From Aphrocallistes beatrix (taxonomy: Eukaryota > Porifera > Hexactinellida > Sceptrulophora > Aphrocallistidae), in NCBI GenBank assembly GCA_963281255.1, contig OY725504.1, positions 2,418,001 through 2,482,000 on the forward strand: a DNA stretch of 64,000 nt, written 5' to 3'. This document shows positions 22,014-33,685 of the stretch, piece after piece. The notes under the pieces were generated by a model. That model was not told the DNA's origin. It saw nothing but the letters and a program-made list of their open reading frames with translations, and made no database searches. The first letter of the stretch is position 1. Each line of letters starts with the position of its first letter. Made by a program: the position numbers and the translations under genes.

Positions 22014-22201
22014 CAGTCTACTCCGCTTAATAGAGTCACATCGGTCAGAGGACATTTTGCCCCGATTAAGCGGAGAACCCTATTAACCGCAAATATTTTG
22101 TATTAGCTTCTTTGTGAGATAGCTATTCTGGTCCTACCAAAAGTGGCCCGATTAAGCGGCTGACCCGATTAAAAAGTGGCCCTATTAAGCGGATTCGACT
22201 G
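22014..22201. mobile_element. pogo-like MITE, GTCGACTCCGCTTAATAGG family
   Basis: Ends CAGTCTACTCCGCTTAATAG and CTATTAAGCGGATTCGACTG with TA on both sides (22012-22013, 22202-22203). It lies inside the AT spacer of Hel-A copy 7. Confidence 0.9.
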
Positions 22202-22203
22202 TA

Positions 22204-22600
22204 CAGGGTGGCTTCTAAGTTCTGTCCCAAGCTTTATTAGGTATAAAATTTCTTAAACTCAAACAATCTTAGTTATTATTGTCTCTAGATATTGTAATTC
22301 GAATATTCTCAATGATTTTATAAGATTTTTGATTCTATGACTTAGAAATATGTTTTGTATGGTCAGTTTTGCGAAAATAAAGATGTGTCCTGGCACGCAG
22401 CGAAAATCGAGAATCCAGGCCGCTGCTTCTGTGAAATTTGTCTCTAAAATCGATGTTCCATGACGATTTAGCACCAGATACCTTTCATTCACCATTGAAA
22501 TATTTCACAAATCCATTGCATTCATTATCAGAAACGAGATAAAGTTATTATTTCACGACTTCCAATTAGGTACATTTTGCAAAATCACCATATACATATA
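22204..22600. mobile_element. D-family mariner-like fragment (copy 1)
   Basis: Begins CAGGGTGGCTTCTAAGTTCT immediately after TA. Colinear in inverse orientation with 54100-54480 (shared GCAAAATGTACCTAATT, GACGATTTAGC.CCAGATACC, TGGCACGCAGCGAAAATCGA). The CAGGGTGGC terminus and TA target suggest a Tc1/mariner-type element. No recognisable transposase. Confidence 0.65.
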
Positions 22601-22626
22601 TATATATATATTTATACTATATATAT

Positions 22627-23151
22627 ATACATACATACATACATACATACATACATACATACATACATACATACATACATACATACATACATACATACAT
22701 ACATACATACATACATACATACATACATACATACATACATACATACATACATACATACATACATACATACATACATACATACATACATACATACATACAT
22801 ACATACATACATACATACATACATACATACATACATACATACATACATACATACATACATACATACATACATACATACATACATACATACATACATACAT
22901 ACATACATACATACATACATACATACATACATACATACATACATACATACATACATACATACATACATACATACATACATACATACATACATACATACAT
23001 ACATACATACATACATACATACATACATACATACATACATACATACATACATACATACATACATACATACATACATACATACATACATACATACATACAT
23101 ACATACATACATACATACATACATACATACATACATACATACATACATACA

Positions 23152-23181
<30 letters not shown>
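22627..23181. repeat. (TACA)n tetranucleotide array, about 555 bp
   Basis: Essentially perfect TACA/CATA repeats, roughly 138 units, ending directly at the Hel-A 5' terminus. All long reading frames across it (YIHT / MYVC repeats) are artefacts. Confidence 0.99.
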
Positions 23182-23182
<1 letters not shown>

Positions 23183-23208
23183 TAATCGAGTTTTAATAGT
23201 AAGGATAT

Positions 23209-26200
23209 CTGCCATGACATGTATACTGCGCTACTAGATTGACTTAGATCGATAAAATACTTATATGTACGTACCTTAACTCTTAATAATTTGTGTCAAT
23301 AACCATTGAATAATGTGGCAAATTTGAATATATTGTGCATTCAACTAGTTTTATTATAATTGTATGAGTGTTCCAGTCGGTTTAGAAAACATATTAAAAC
23401 CCTACTTGGACTTGGGGTCAAATGTATAAATAGAAAATTTCCACTTTCATTTTCACTTTCACTTCAACATTCCGAGTCCAATTAGGGTTAAAACAGTAAA
23501 AGTGCATTTGAAACTTTTGTTGATTTTGCGTCACCCTATTCCCCAACCAAAAGTTTTCGTATGCCAATATTCCCATAAACATAACATAATATAAATCTAA
23601 AATGTTCAGCATTAAAGGCTTTTAATCAGTAACAGTTTATTCTATTTAGCTTTAAATTCGAACCTCACACACTCTAATTGCTCATTTTATATTCTTTTGA
23701 CTCAACTCTACTTCAAAGTTAGTTATTTTTATTCGGCGACACTTTGTGCCACTGACACCATCATGTAGAGTGGCAATGACTTTTTATTGTGGCACAGTGT
23801 GCTAAATTTTGAAATATATATTCTTGAAGGTGAGTAATTAAGTTGTAAACTTACAAGGTAAATGTTTTGATTGTGAAAATTACTGATTTCAATCCAAAAT
23901 TGGTCCTTCTATTATTGATTAAAACATCCCTACCTTATGCTAGCCAATACATTTACTACCACGATATATATATTTAGGCAAACATTTTTTCGCCGAGATA
24001 TAATTCGATTTATTTACTCACCTGTAAGCGCGCCGCTTATACCTAGGTGAAAACCTGCATGTGAAAATATATATATGTGAATGCTCTTCCGTTTGCATGT
24101 ATGTATTTTCATTTTAACGTTTTAATGATGTTTCCTGGACTATTCTTAAACGAGTTTTCAAAAGATTTTAAAGATTGTAATAAAGTGATATTTCAGATGT
24201 AAGCAAAGTGGTTATTCCGTTCAACGATTGCAGCAAATAAACAGATCATCTCCAAGAGTTTGATGAAAATATTTGGTTGATTTCCCGGATGATGACATTT
24301 GAAGATCCTAAATCACGCCTGGACTTTATAATTTTGAAATGCTGAGTAATATTGTGGAGTCTGAGAATGGATTCATTTTTAAATGTAAGGAGTATTTTGA
24401 ATAATCAAAGCTGCACTCTGCATGGAGCGATAACTATATAGAAGACTATTGCAGAAGTCATTCGGGATATCAGTGGAGAGTTACATCCTGATTTCACTAT
24501 GGTATAGTAGAATCTAGAGGGTATTATCGAGCTAGAAAGCTTTATCTTCTTTACTTTGGATGGTGAGATTTTAAAATTTTCAACAGAGATGTTATCATTG
24601 TAAGTTGTTCACTAGTGTCGAAAATAAGGAATTCGGAAAAAGGAACTGTTTAGTTCCATTGATAAGCAGTCAGTTGTTAAAAGCTAAGAACGAATGCTAT
24701 CCGAGACACTCGAGTGTGGATGGCAAGCACCATTTCAGAATACAGGATTATAATGTACTCTGATTTTATTTTTGAAAACCACCATAGAGTTAAGTTCAAT
24801 ATGATTTTCTACTATTTAGCTTGATCACATTTCTAAACGTCCGAAATGTGAGTACTTAAATGATGTGCATAAATTGATTATCTTAGTAAGATTAATACCT
24901 CATTATGTAGTCAGTGGCTGTTCCATTATTTGGCAAACTCGAGTTAGGAGAGGATCAATGAATAAGAACGCGGGGCATATTTTTGTTATATTTAATGATG
25001 CTAGGAGTTCATATATCACCGTTCTAATAGAAAATAGTACCAATACTCCGATACCCTTTATAATGTGTGTATCTCTGATAAAATTGCAGTTGTTAACAAT
25101 TAAAACTTTGAATATTAACACAATATCTGAGAAAACATCAACGTATGATCAGTTATTGAAGAAGACCCATTGCAATTATACGGTGTTATGTTTTGTTGAA
25201 CTGATAGAAAATCGATTAGATAAAAACAAACAAAGAATATTTATCTGACTTCAATAATATATGTCTAATCGGGCTACAATTTATGAGGAGACAATTACAA
25301 GTTAGATCATAGTAAATGAGAATGAGAGCTATCATAATGTTCTCCGCTCTGCATCCCCCCCACATCCATTAATACAACGGTTTTAGAGAAGAGAATAGTT
25401 TTTTAGTTAGCAATGTATAGAGTGAGACATTGCCCAATGGAAAAGTGACTTCTTCGTTTTTGACATTCAATTATTCTAAAAATTGAAATCCAGCCTGCGT
25501 TCAGATTTCCCGAATTAACCAGTGCAATTTAATCCGGGATCATGTGCCCTGGGTCAAACGATTCTTAAGATCATGGTACATGATTCTGTGCTTTTCCCCA
25601 GATGACCCCCCTTACGAGTGCCACTGCCCCCTGATCATTGAATTCGGAATATTTCAAATATTTACCGAAACACCGATGTATGTATTTGAAATCAAGTAAT
25701 TTATTGCAATCGGGAAATTCTTTATCTTTTATTATTCTCAATTCTTTGGTCAACTGTATTCCTTTGTATTACTATGGTGATTCACAACTAAACTTTCGAT
25801 TTTCAAAATAGGCTAGATCATCATGATTACCAGTAATATGTTAATTTTTCTTTTGAATATAACTCGAAAGCTATTCAATATATCGGTTCTATATCAAAGC
25901 AAAGGTGCATCATAGATGTATCTACAAATAATACTATCATCATCGTGATGGCATCATTGATAACACAGCAAAAAGAAGAAATTCATGCTTTTTTACTGAA
26001 AGAGACCTTTTTACGAATAGATTGGATAAAACGGCTATTAAAATTAACTGCATCGATCTCTCCGCAATATATGTTAACTTCTTCTTTAGGAAAACATCGT
26101 GATGATTCATTAAAAATCGAAAATTTGAGTTTTTATTTTTTAATAAGATTTGTTATCTCGATTAGGAAGAAATATGTATGAACATGTGTTTTAGAAAATG

Positions 26201-26627
26201 TTTATTATGAATGTTTCTACAATATTATGCTAAGTTCATTTTAATTTGTTTGTGAAAATATAAAATCTGGGTGCAGTTTCTCGATAACCTAAACTTTCAC
26301 ATGTGTATTCTCACAATCACGTAGTTTAAAGCACGCATACTCACATCCCTTTTGTGGAGGAACTTTTGGATTTCTACGAATAATTTGTCCACAGAGTGTA
26401 TATTGATATTCCATCTAATAATGCATAATACTTACTGATTCAGAAGCACAGTGATTAGTTATTTTCATTTCTATTGTATGAATGTATGTCTTTACATAGG
26501 ATATGCTTAAAGTAAATATAAATAGTTACGTGGCTGCAATAAAATACTTGTAAGCATTTTATTATTTGTTTGGAATGTTTATTTTCGATCTTTTAGAAAT
26601 ATTGATATCATTACTTATTATCTTTAG
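23209..26627 (+). other. Intron 3, distal part, with acceptor
   Basis: Mostly featureless AT-rich intron. A MITE-like piece at 23399-23490 (ACTTGGACTTGGGGTCAAAT.. to ..ACTTCAACATTCCGAGTCCA) matches, inverted, an insertion at 57586-57716. A B-family-like interior lies near 23750-23810. An open frame of 127 codons at 24865-25248 resembles no family I know, has the local AT composition and lacks splice or codon evidence; I regard it as chance. The acceptor is ATTATCTTTAG ending at 26627. Confidence 0.5.
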
Positions 26628-26915
26628 ATATACCTCACGAGCTGGAACTAGACTCGATATTCTATATCCCAATATTAAACATGCTTTTTTTCAACCATCT
26701 AAGGGAGAGATGGTAGTAATCTTACATTTCCATTTGAAACACCCAATACTCATTGGCAAAAAAAAGCATTCAGATGTTCAGATATTTGCAGAAGTTGGGG
26801 AAGGAATGTCTGATCTTCATCGAGCACATTATATGCACGATAAAGATGATGAAGTTGCGGAGCAGATGGAGAGAGAAGAGAGGACTAAAATGGATGCCAT
26901 GTTTCACAATTTTAG
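26628..26915 (+). CDS. SPT16: SPT16, internal exon d (start of middle domain)
   Basis: The first base completes Arg; the frame reads YTSRAGTRLDILYPNIKHAF, FQPSKGEMVVILHFHLKHPI, ..GKKKHSDVQIFAEVGE.., ..HMHD-like YMHDKDDEVAEQMEREERTK and ends MFHNFR. These blocks (DILY-NIKHA-FQP, GEM-V-LHFHLK, GKK-H-DVQ, EQMERE) are the first PH-like module of the SPT16 middle domain, which binds histones H3-H4. The donor is AG|GTTTGT at 26916, non-consensus at +3 to +6. Length 288 bp. Nearest Hel-A elements are reversed upstream (copy 7) and forward downstream (28394), so the exon lies between inverted repeats. Confidence 0.96.
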
Positions 26916-28176
26916 GTTTGTCTTTCTTAACTAGAATTAGAACTATTATTTATTATTCGATTTATTTCTTGTACTGCCCTATGGATAGTGTTGAGTATTT
27001 GTGATTATATTTGGCCATTAAATTTTAATTATCTCCCATTCTTCATCGTAACTTTATCTATTTTTTATTAATTACGTTTCGAAAATTACTGCCATTTTTA
27101 TAAATGTGAATATTGTTCCCTAATGATATCATAATCTTTTTTAATAATCATATATTTTTAGTTAATAAGTATGTATGTTATAATATGTGAAATATATTAT
27201 CAGATATATCGTCAATTTCAATTCATATTAAATACAATGGTAATATTAATGTCACAATCCAGCGATACGTTGATATTTTATTTTTGATAAAAGCCACTCA
27301 CAAACCAATTTGGTTATCTTAGTTAGAATCAGCAATTTTGACAGGCAGGTTTCAAAAATTTTATTTAGATATGCGTCTATAACAAGAATTGAGATCATCA
27401 GTAATTTCCCACAACAAATAGGAATCAAATGAGTATATTCGTAGGGGAGATATGTAATCACTCAGTAATATAGTATATTTTCATTTTCAAATTCATCGGG
27501 TAATTAGCCTATTATTGATATTGCATTTCCAAATTTGATTGTTATAAATTTTGATCCATCCGTTGTTGCCAGTATCAATTGTTCAGGGGTTTTCTACAAA
27601 TGTCGCTGTGTTTAACTCCATGAACATGTTTTATCGTTTATATCTGCTATTTATTAATTTTTATTATACGCAGTAGACACAGTTCTGAAATGAGCATCTG
27701 ACCTGAGTAATTCGAATGCGTAGAATATGAATTTTCAAGTCGAAATTACAATATTTATAAAAGTTTGATTATAAGCTTCAAACATATGCACCTTGGAATA
27801 ACTGAATGAATTTTCTCGAATATCGTGTCTGGTAAAATCATATCACTTTACGACTTCTATTAGGAGATGAATATGTTATATTTTATATTTCAATTATCTT
27901 CAAATAAACATGCTGCTTAGAGGGGAAAATATCATAGTAAAGCATGACGAAGGTCTCTAATACTTGGAATATTCAAGTATTTGAAGAGCTCATTACCCTG
28001 TTTCTTAGATCATTCTACTGAAATAATATTGAAAACTCGGGATTCTCAGTTCATCTCTTGGTAATAAGTTCAATACTTTGGCAATACTTCCTCTACTGTA
28101 GAAACAGTTCTTTCTAGTACGGTTGAGAGGAGTGAAGACATCGCAACACGATAGTCTCCTGAAAAATAAGTTCACA
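26916..28176 (+). other. Intron 4, proximal part
   Basis: AT-rich, no repeat or exon recognised. The segment 27900-28170 is slightly less AT-rich but its frames are short. Confidence 0.5.
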
Positions 28177-28320
28177 GTAAGGATTTAGTTTGTTTTTAAT
28201 AGTTACATAAAGTAATCAAATTACAAAAATAGGCTAGAGAATAGCTTCCAACGGTTGACATGGCGTTTTTAGTGCTGTAGTATATTTCGAATATTATATT
28301 TTCGGAATTCTATGTGAGAA
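28177..28320. repeat. Dispersed intronic repeat (also at 3300-3530)
   Basis: Shares GGCTAGAGAATAGCTTCCAA, CGGTTGACATGG, TTTTTAGTGCTGTAG and TTTCGAATATTATATTTTCGG with the 3300-3530 units. Confidence 0.6.
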
Positions 28321-28393
28321 ATTATTCTTTAAACTTTGTTTACAATATTTACTATATAAAGGAAAAGAAATTCCCAAAATAGGTTAGATTGAA

Positions 28394-28476
28394 TAACTCC
28401 AGGCGCTCGCATGGCGACTCTGCGGGCACGCTGTGTCCGCAAGCCACTCAGCGTAAGCAAGCGAAGCGCGCTTGTT
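28394..28476 (+). mobile_element. Hel-A 3'-end fragment
   Basis: Only the terminal hairpin region remains: CAGGCGCTCGCATGGCGACT.. to ..GCAAGCGAAGCGCGCTTG followed by T. Confidence 0.75.
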
Positions 28477-28544
28477 TTTAATTACGTAAAACAGACTGGT
28501 TTACTGTTTACAAATAGCGAAATATAGTATGACCCGCAAGACTT

Positions 28545-29395
28545 ATTGTACAGCCTAGTGTAATCGTTTAACCAAGTCAGATCGGTCTATCACTTTTCAA
28601 TTATTCATTATGACGTCGTCACATTCGATTAAGAATTTGAAATAGGTGAAACAGTTATTTAACCTGAGATAGGCACATCATATATAATATCAACGTATAG
28701 TATATCGACCCAAGAAAAGATTGCTTAGTCTGGTCAGATTACTTGTATAATCTTTTGATTTTCATGATGACGTCACAGTCTTATCAGCATGTGATAAACA
28801 GGTAACACCATTATTTAAGATTAAGATAGACATATCAAATAAATTATAATTGAACACTAAGCGGACAAAAGTATTTCAACACTTGATTCTTTCGCATACA
28901 AATAATACTAAATCGGATTATTTCATGAAGGGCAATACGTTCAAATTCAAAAAAATACTAAAAATCTGATTTCAGATTCGAAATCTACACATTCGAATTA
29001 GTCATAGTTGAACATAACTAATAAATTACCCAACTCAACGAACAATATTATCAGCCTGAGCCACCATAGGTAATTCATTACCATCATGTATAGTGGTCAA
29101 AATGGGTGTATGTGGCATAGAGTGGCACTGATTGATAACTACAAAAAGTTAGGAATGAATGATTAATAAGAAAAATTAACCTGTGACTAATTTGAATGCG
29201 TATTATTCGAATCTGGAATCCGATTAGCTGTATCACATACCGTTTAGAAGTAACCCTCTTCATGAATAGACCCATTTTAGTATTATTTATATGGGAAAGA
29301 ATCAAGTGTTGAAATACTTTTGTCTGCTTAGTGTTTAGTATATTGACCCTAAACAATCGTTTGAGCAGGTCATATTACTTCAATTACTAATATTT
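28545..29395. mobile_element. C-family MITE copies, one split by a B-family MITE
   Basis: Units bounded by TATATCGACCCAAGAAAAGA.. / ..GCTTAGTCTGGTCAG occur at 28555-28735, and another runs 28735-28853 and resumes at 29334-29395 (TAGTATATTGACCCTAAACA). The B-family element at 28854-29333 interrupts it. A further copy lies inverted at 35925-36120. Confidence 0.55.
28854..29333. mobile_element. B-family MITE with complete inverted ends (480 bp)
   Basis: Ends CACTAAGCGGACAAAAGTAT and ATACTTTTGTCTGCTTAGTG; inverted similarity extends about 40 bp (to GATTCTTTC). The GGACAAAAGTATT terminus is Tc1-like. No coding capacity. Incomplete relatives are at 7690, 40920-40970, 48963 and 55430. Confidence 0.85.
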
Positions 29396-30162
29396 TGTTC
29401 ATTATGTTGTAATAGCACTTTTTATGTTATTTTAGATATCACTACTTATTATGTTTTGTTAGAATATTATTTTTAATAAGTCTAACTCGTGGTGCCAAAT
29501 CTAATATAGAAACTAGTTTGTGCTAATCATTAGGCTAATCCATGGCCTATCCTTACAATTAAAACTCGATTATTGTTTGTTTGTTTGTTTGTGTATATAT
29601 GTCATAGACTACTTCAATAAAGGACTGTAAGCTGCCAGCTCAAGTCTTGGAACTTGGGTCCATTGTGTATTTATTTTTATCTTCTAATCCGTTAAAGTTA
29701 GACTCCCAAAATGTATTATTGTTGAATAGGAAGTCATATGTTGGGAGTCGATTGGTCATATTGCCTTGCCTAAAATATTTATGAAATGTGGGTTTTGTAT
29801 ATTTATGAAATGTGGGTTGGGTTTGGGTTTTGTGAAATGTGAATGTGGGTTTTGTTGAAATGTGGGTTTTGTTTTCACACCTTTCCACATTATGTTAATA
29901 TTGTCAAAATATCGCTTCAAATTTGAACTAGACATGAGAATTGTGTTATTATACAATAGTAATTCATAGGTAGGGAGTCTATTAGTCATATTCCCTTACC
30001 TCAAATAATTGTGGAATGTGAGTTATGCGGTTTCACACCTTTCCATATTTGGTCAAAATTGAAGGATGGCCAACTGATAATATTACATTTGATTAACATT
30101 ATTCTTAATATACGTAGCAGTTCAATTCACTTAACTTGAATTCGAGATTTGTCAATATACTT

Positions 30163-30356
30163 ATGCCGAAGCGTTGTGCAGCTTATGGTTGTCGAGGCAA
30201 TTATACAGGTGGACCTTATACCTCAGTTGTCCGATTTCCTACTGAAATTACTGAACGAAACAGGTGGATTGAGGCAATGCCAAATGACCCAGGTAGTCTC
30301 AGAGAAAGAACAGAAATTGTTGTGTGTGCATCACATTTTGAATGCAAATGGCCATG
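30163..30356 (+). pseudogene. Second, outward-duplicated THAP domain exon (left arm of P element)
   Basis: The ATG at 30163 opens MPKRCAAYGCRGNYTGGPYT, then a VRFP block, RNRWIEAMPND and VVCASHF, ending at a stop after about 64 codons. Zinc ligands C-x4-C and C-x2-H are present, as are the conserved Phe-Pro and Trp of THAP domains, which bind DNA at P/THAP9 transposon ends. It is the inverted twin of 31900-32074, differing by very few residues up to the arm boundary near 30341. Beyond that the frame runs into unrelated sequence (ECKWP, stop) and there is no downstream transposase on this strand, so it could at most encode a free THAP domain. Confidence 0.85.
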
Positions 30357-30661
30357 AAAACAAACCAGGTGGTTTATAATGTAGGTAATCTTAACCCTCC
30401 TCTGTTAAGCTCCAGCAAGAATTCACTCGAAACCTATTCTCCTTCACTTGGTTCACCGTGCTTATAAGTCAAAAATCCCGCAATGAAGACTACTTTATGT
30501 TTCACGATGTCAGTAGAATCTAAGAGTTGCTGTGTATCTTCGATACCTATTTCTTGCATCAGATCTAGATCTGCTAAGCTGATAGGTGCTGTACAATATG
30601 AGCACTTCCACTCTTCACAACCTTTTGGAATGATTCCATAATTCAGTATCTGATGTAAACG

Positions 30662-32074
30662 CTATACTTTGCCTGCAGAAATAACATCACCTATATCTAT
30701 GTAAAAATTACCTCCGTGTCGTTGCCTGGCTTGTCCGAAAAACTTTTCTAGAGGATCCTGAGAGAAGACAGCAGGAAGGACAAATTCAAAGTTGTGATGA
30801 GATAACAGATACGTAGCAGCAGCAATAGAGAACTTCGTTGTTACTATAAAAGCATCAGCTGTGAATTGTGTCAACTTTCTACCTTCCCACCGACAAGAAC
30901 GAACCACCTCACACATTTCCAACAAATTGTTGAAGAGTTATCACAGTTCAGTGTCCAAGGCACTCTAAACGGATCTCGTAGATTGATAGCACCAAACTTA
31001 TCTTTGACGTTCATCATTTTAAACTAATTTGTCACTATTGTAATGAACCTAATAGTCCCTTCCTGAGGTTTCACTATGTCTTTTAGAGCTTTGAATCCTG
31101 CAATAGTCTTCTCGTGAAAAACTTGACAAACGAATGGTACACAGGCTTAGGAAATATTGAGGTATGTGTCAGCTTTGTGAGACGTAGTGGATTCTTTCTG
31201 TCCTCTTCATAAAGGGCTTTAACATCTTTCCAACATGCCAAATATTACGTTCCATTCTCTATGAATGATAACTGAAGTTTTTCAGTTAGCCAATTGTTTC
31301 TCAAATTCTTAAAGATGTGGACGAAATCATAAATAAGAAATACTTCGATACCATCCAACATAACTCTCCCTGGGCCACCAAGTAATTTATACACTCCTTG
31401 GTTTAGCGGGCAGTTATCAGCAATAAAAGAAATTGGGCGCACCTTACTCTTTTTCATTCGTACCATGATTTCCAACATAATTATTCGGAGCTCCTCGGTA
31501 TTTAAGTTCTTTACGGGATGGATACCAAATACTCAACGCGGCCCGCCTTGATGGCAAACAACTTCAGTACAAAGGGCCGAGGTGGCTTGCTCACTTAGTG
31601 CATTATCAGCATAACCAATTATATGACCTGCACTGAAGCGATTTGTTTGAATTAGTTTTACTTCAGCGAAGAGAATGTTGACAAAACGTTGCTCTGGTTT
31701 GAGATCTCTAAGTAGGCTTGGCAATTTGTTGTTCTGAAAGCTATTGGTCATCTAATCTCGAAGTAATCTCTCCCTAGGAAGGAAAAGTGTTTTTGAACTT
31801 CTTAACATCCTGTATGCTGCTGGAGAGATACAAAGGAGTTCTCCCGCCAAGACAAGCACACACTTAGTGTAGCGAATTTTATTGTAGGGTGTCAGGCAAA
31901 ATGTGATGCACACACAGAAATTTCTGTTCTTTCTCTGAGACTACCTGGGTCATTTGGCATTGCCTCAATCCACCTGTTTCGTTCAGTAATTTCAGTAGGA
32001 AATCGGACAACTGAGGTATAAGGTCCACCTGTATAATTGCCTCGACAACCATAAGCTGCACAACGCTTCGGCAT
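30662..32074 (-). pseudogene. P/THAP9-like transposase, degenerate
   Basis: Minus strand. The ATG at 32074 opens the THAP domain (C-x4-C, RFP, RWIEAMPND, C-x2-H) to about 31900. After a gap come frames reading PSLLRDLKPEQRFVNILFAE and IGYADNALSEQ (31751-31533), IMLEIMVRMKKSKVRPISFI, ADNCPLNQGVYKLLGG and VFLIYDFVHIFKNLRNNWL (31480-31245; the catalytic-core and 'D-x-VH-LKNLRN' region of P transposases), then DPLEKFFGQARQRHGGN (about 30780-30700; the C-terminal DPLE-FFGQ-R-R-GGN block of THAP9). Several stops and frameshifts separate these blocks, so no functional transposase can be made. Order and spacing fit a full-length P transposase. Confidence 0.88.
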
Positions 32075-32998
32075 AAGTATATTGACAAATCTCGAAATCA
32101 AGTTAAGTGAATTGAACTGCTAAGTATATTAAGAATAATGTTAATCAAATGTATTATTATCAGTTGGCCACCCTTCAATTTTGACCATATATGGAAAGGT
32201 GTGAAACCGCATAACTCACATTCCACAATTATTTGAGGTAAGGAAATATGACTAATAGACTCCTTACCTATGAATTACTATTGTATATTAACATAATGTG
32301 GAAAGGTGTGAAAACCACAAAACCCACATTCCATAAATATTTTAGGCAAGGCATTATGACCAATCGACTCCCAACATATGACTTCCTATTCAACAATAAT
32401 ACATTTTGGGAGTCTAACTTTAACGGATTAGAAGATATAAAGAAAAACACAATGGACCCAAGTTCCAAGACCCGAGCTGGCAGCCTACAGTCCTTTATTG
32501 AAGTAGTCTATGATATATGTACTATATACTACGTATATATGTATATAACTCTGTAACGAATTGATTGAAGAAACTGCCAGGCCCAGAAAGCTGATTTTGG
32601 TATGTTTTTGTCTATGGCTTCATGGGAGTCTTTTGGCTAAAGTTCTGAGCTCAGACCAAAATGTCGACTCATCATGGAATTATGACGTCATTGTCACCTT
32701 TTTATAATTAGAAATTTCAGCTTTTCGACTATAACTCAGCCATTTTAAGTGATAGAAGGCTGAAATAACTATCATCAAAAAATGATGACTCATCATTATG
32801 TAATGTGACGTCATCATTATGCATCAAAAATTTTTAAATTGACAAATTTGGTGATTTTTTCGAATGATATTGATTTTAATAACACTAAGATAGACATATT
32901 TAGAGATGCTATCTCCCTTATAATTAACCAATGTGACCCCAGCGGACACAAAGTATCCGCCAGCCGCGCAGCACAAGCAAGTGAAGCGCGCTTGTAAC

Positions 32999-33685
32999 AT
33001 ACAAGGCCAAAAGTAACCTACAGATTTTGGACTATGGATGCGATAGAAAATGGTTGACTAATGCATGATCTGTTTAAAATCACTAACCACGCAGAATAGA
33101 GCTTAAGTATGTATCACCAGTATGTATAAATATGTTAACAAATTAGCCATATCCGTTGCGAAAATTTTGATTGCCATAATATTATTGCAAAATATGATAT
33201 TTTTATGACGAATTTAGTGATACAATAAATTTAAATTCTGAAGTTAGTAGATAAGTAATCATAATAGAAACATTTGGTAATTTGTCAAATAACGTAAACT
33301 ACAGAATTTAGGCATACAATGGAACCCCAGATTACGGTTACCCTTGCGCCCGAGAAAAGTGCCTGTAATTGTGTAACTTTTTGAAAGAAACCATGTGCAA
33401 TTAACCATACTTTTTCCAATGAGAACATACTATTACGCAGCTAATTTTAATTGCTACCGAATACCTGAAAAATATGTAGAAAATACTTTAATAGGGTACT
33501 AGTACTATGTAATGATACTTTTCAAGAAATTGTTCTCGTTGTCAAACATGTAATAATGATTCCCTATTGTTAAAAGCAATTGACCTTAGTTCTGAGTTTA
33601 AAATATGGTTTCGTTTTAAAACTGATGACCGTTATTCGGAATAGCGGGGTGTCCGTAGTTCTAAAATAATTGAATGTTAATGTCT
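32999..33685. other. Old FB-P-related fragment followed by plain intron
   Basis: 33000-33300 shares CTAACCACGCAGAATAGAGC, GTATCACCAGTATGTATAAA and ATATCCGTTGCGAAAATTTTG with FB-P elements. 33300-33685 has a pogo-like end-like tract (CAATGGAACCCCAGATTACG) and otherwise nothing recognised; a matching GCGAGGTTCCATTGTA tract at 34231 suggests a TIR pair into which Hel-A copy 9 was inserted. Confidence 0.5.

Larger units (their letters stand above)
20686..23208 (-). mobile_element. Hel-A copy 7, broken by four later insertions or expansions
   Basis: The reversed 3' end ACAATCGCGCTTCGCTTGCT is at 20686 and core runs to 20792. FB-P2 then interrupts it with duplication GTCTGTC. Core resumes at 21851 (GTCTGTCCTAATATTACAAT) with an internal deletion and ends TTCAATCAATTCGTTAC at about 21990. 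The AT spacer then holds a pogo-like MITE, a D-family piece and a huge TACA array, and the reversed 5' terminus ATTAATCGAGTTTTAATAGT appears at 23181. A degenerate 3'-end fragment lies just upstream at about 20570-20640. Confidence 0.75.
29603..32512 (-). mobile_element. P-superfamily (THAP9-like) transposon with long inverted arms, 2910 bp
   Basis: The ends are CATAGACTACTTCAATAAAG and CTTTATTGAAGTAGTCTATG. An 8-bp direct repeat ATATATGT flanks it (29595-29602 and 32513-32520), as for P elements. The inverted similarity is far longer than usual: about 740 bp on the left (29603-30341) and 613 bp on the right (31900-32512), and includes the THAP-coding exon on both sides. The left arm carries about 120 bp of extra GAAATGTGGGTTTTG-type repeats. 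The interior encodes a broken transposase on the minus strand. Confidence 0.92.
29548..32998 (+). mobile_element. Hel-A copy 8, with a P element inserted in its spacer
   Basis: The 5' terminus TATCCTTACAATTAAAACTC is at about 29548, followed by a (GTTT)n spacer. The P element occupies 29603-32512. The spacer resumes and the core starts GTAACGAATTGATTGAAGAA near 32554. TGACGTCA sites lie near 32683 and 32808, and the 3' end is GTGAAGCGCGCTTG|T at about 32996. Confidence 0.82.

Noticed and set aside
22553-23215. Long open frames of 186-220 codons on both strands (MYVC and YIHT repeats)
   Set aside because: They are translations of the (TACA)n microsatellite, open in several frames on both strands because the unit has no stop.
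24865-25248. 127-codon open frame in intron 3
   Set aside because: No recognisable domain, local AT-biased composition, no splice signals in a consistent arrangement; length is possible by chance in a 64-kb AT-rich window.
26566-26627. N-terminal extension MFGMFIFDLL.. of the 26566 open frame
   Set aside because: It is intron read-through upstream of the acceptor at 26627; the extra residues do not match SPT16.
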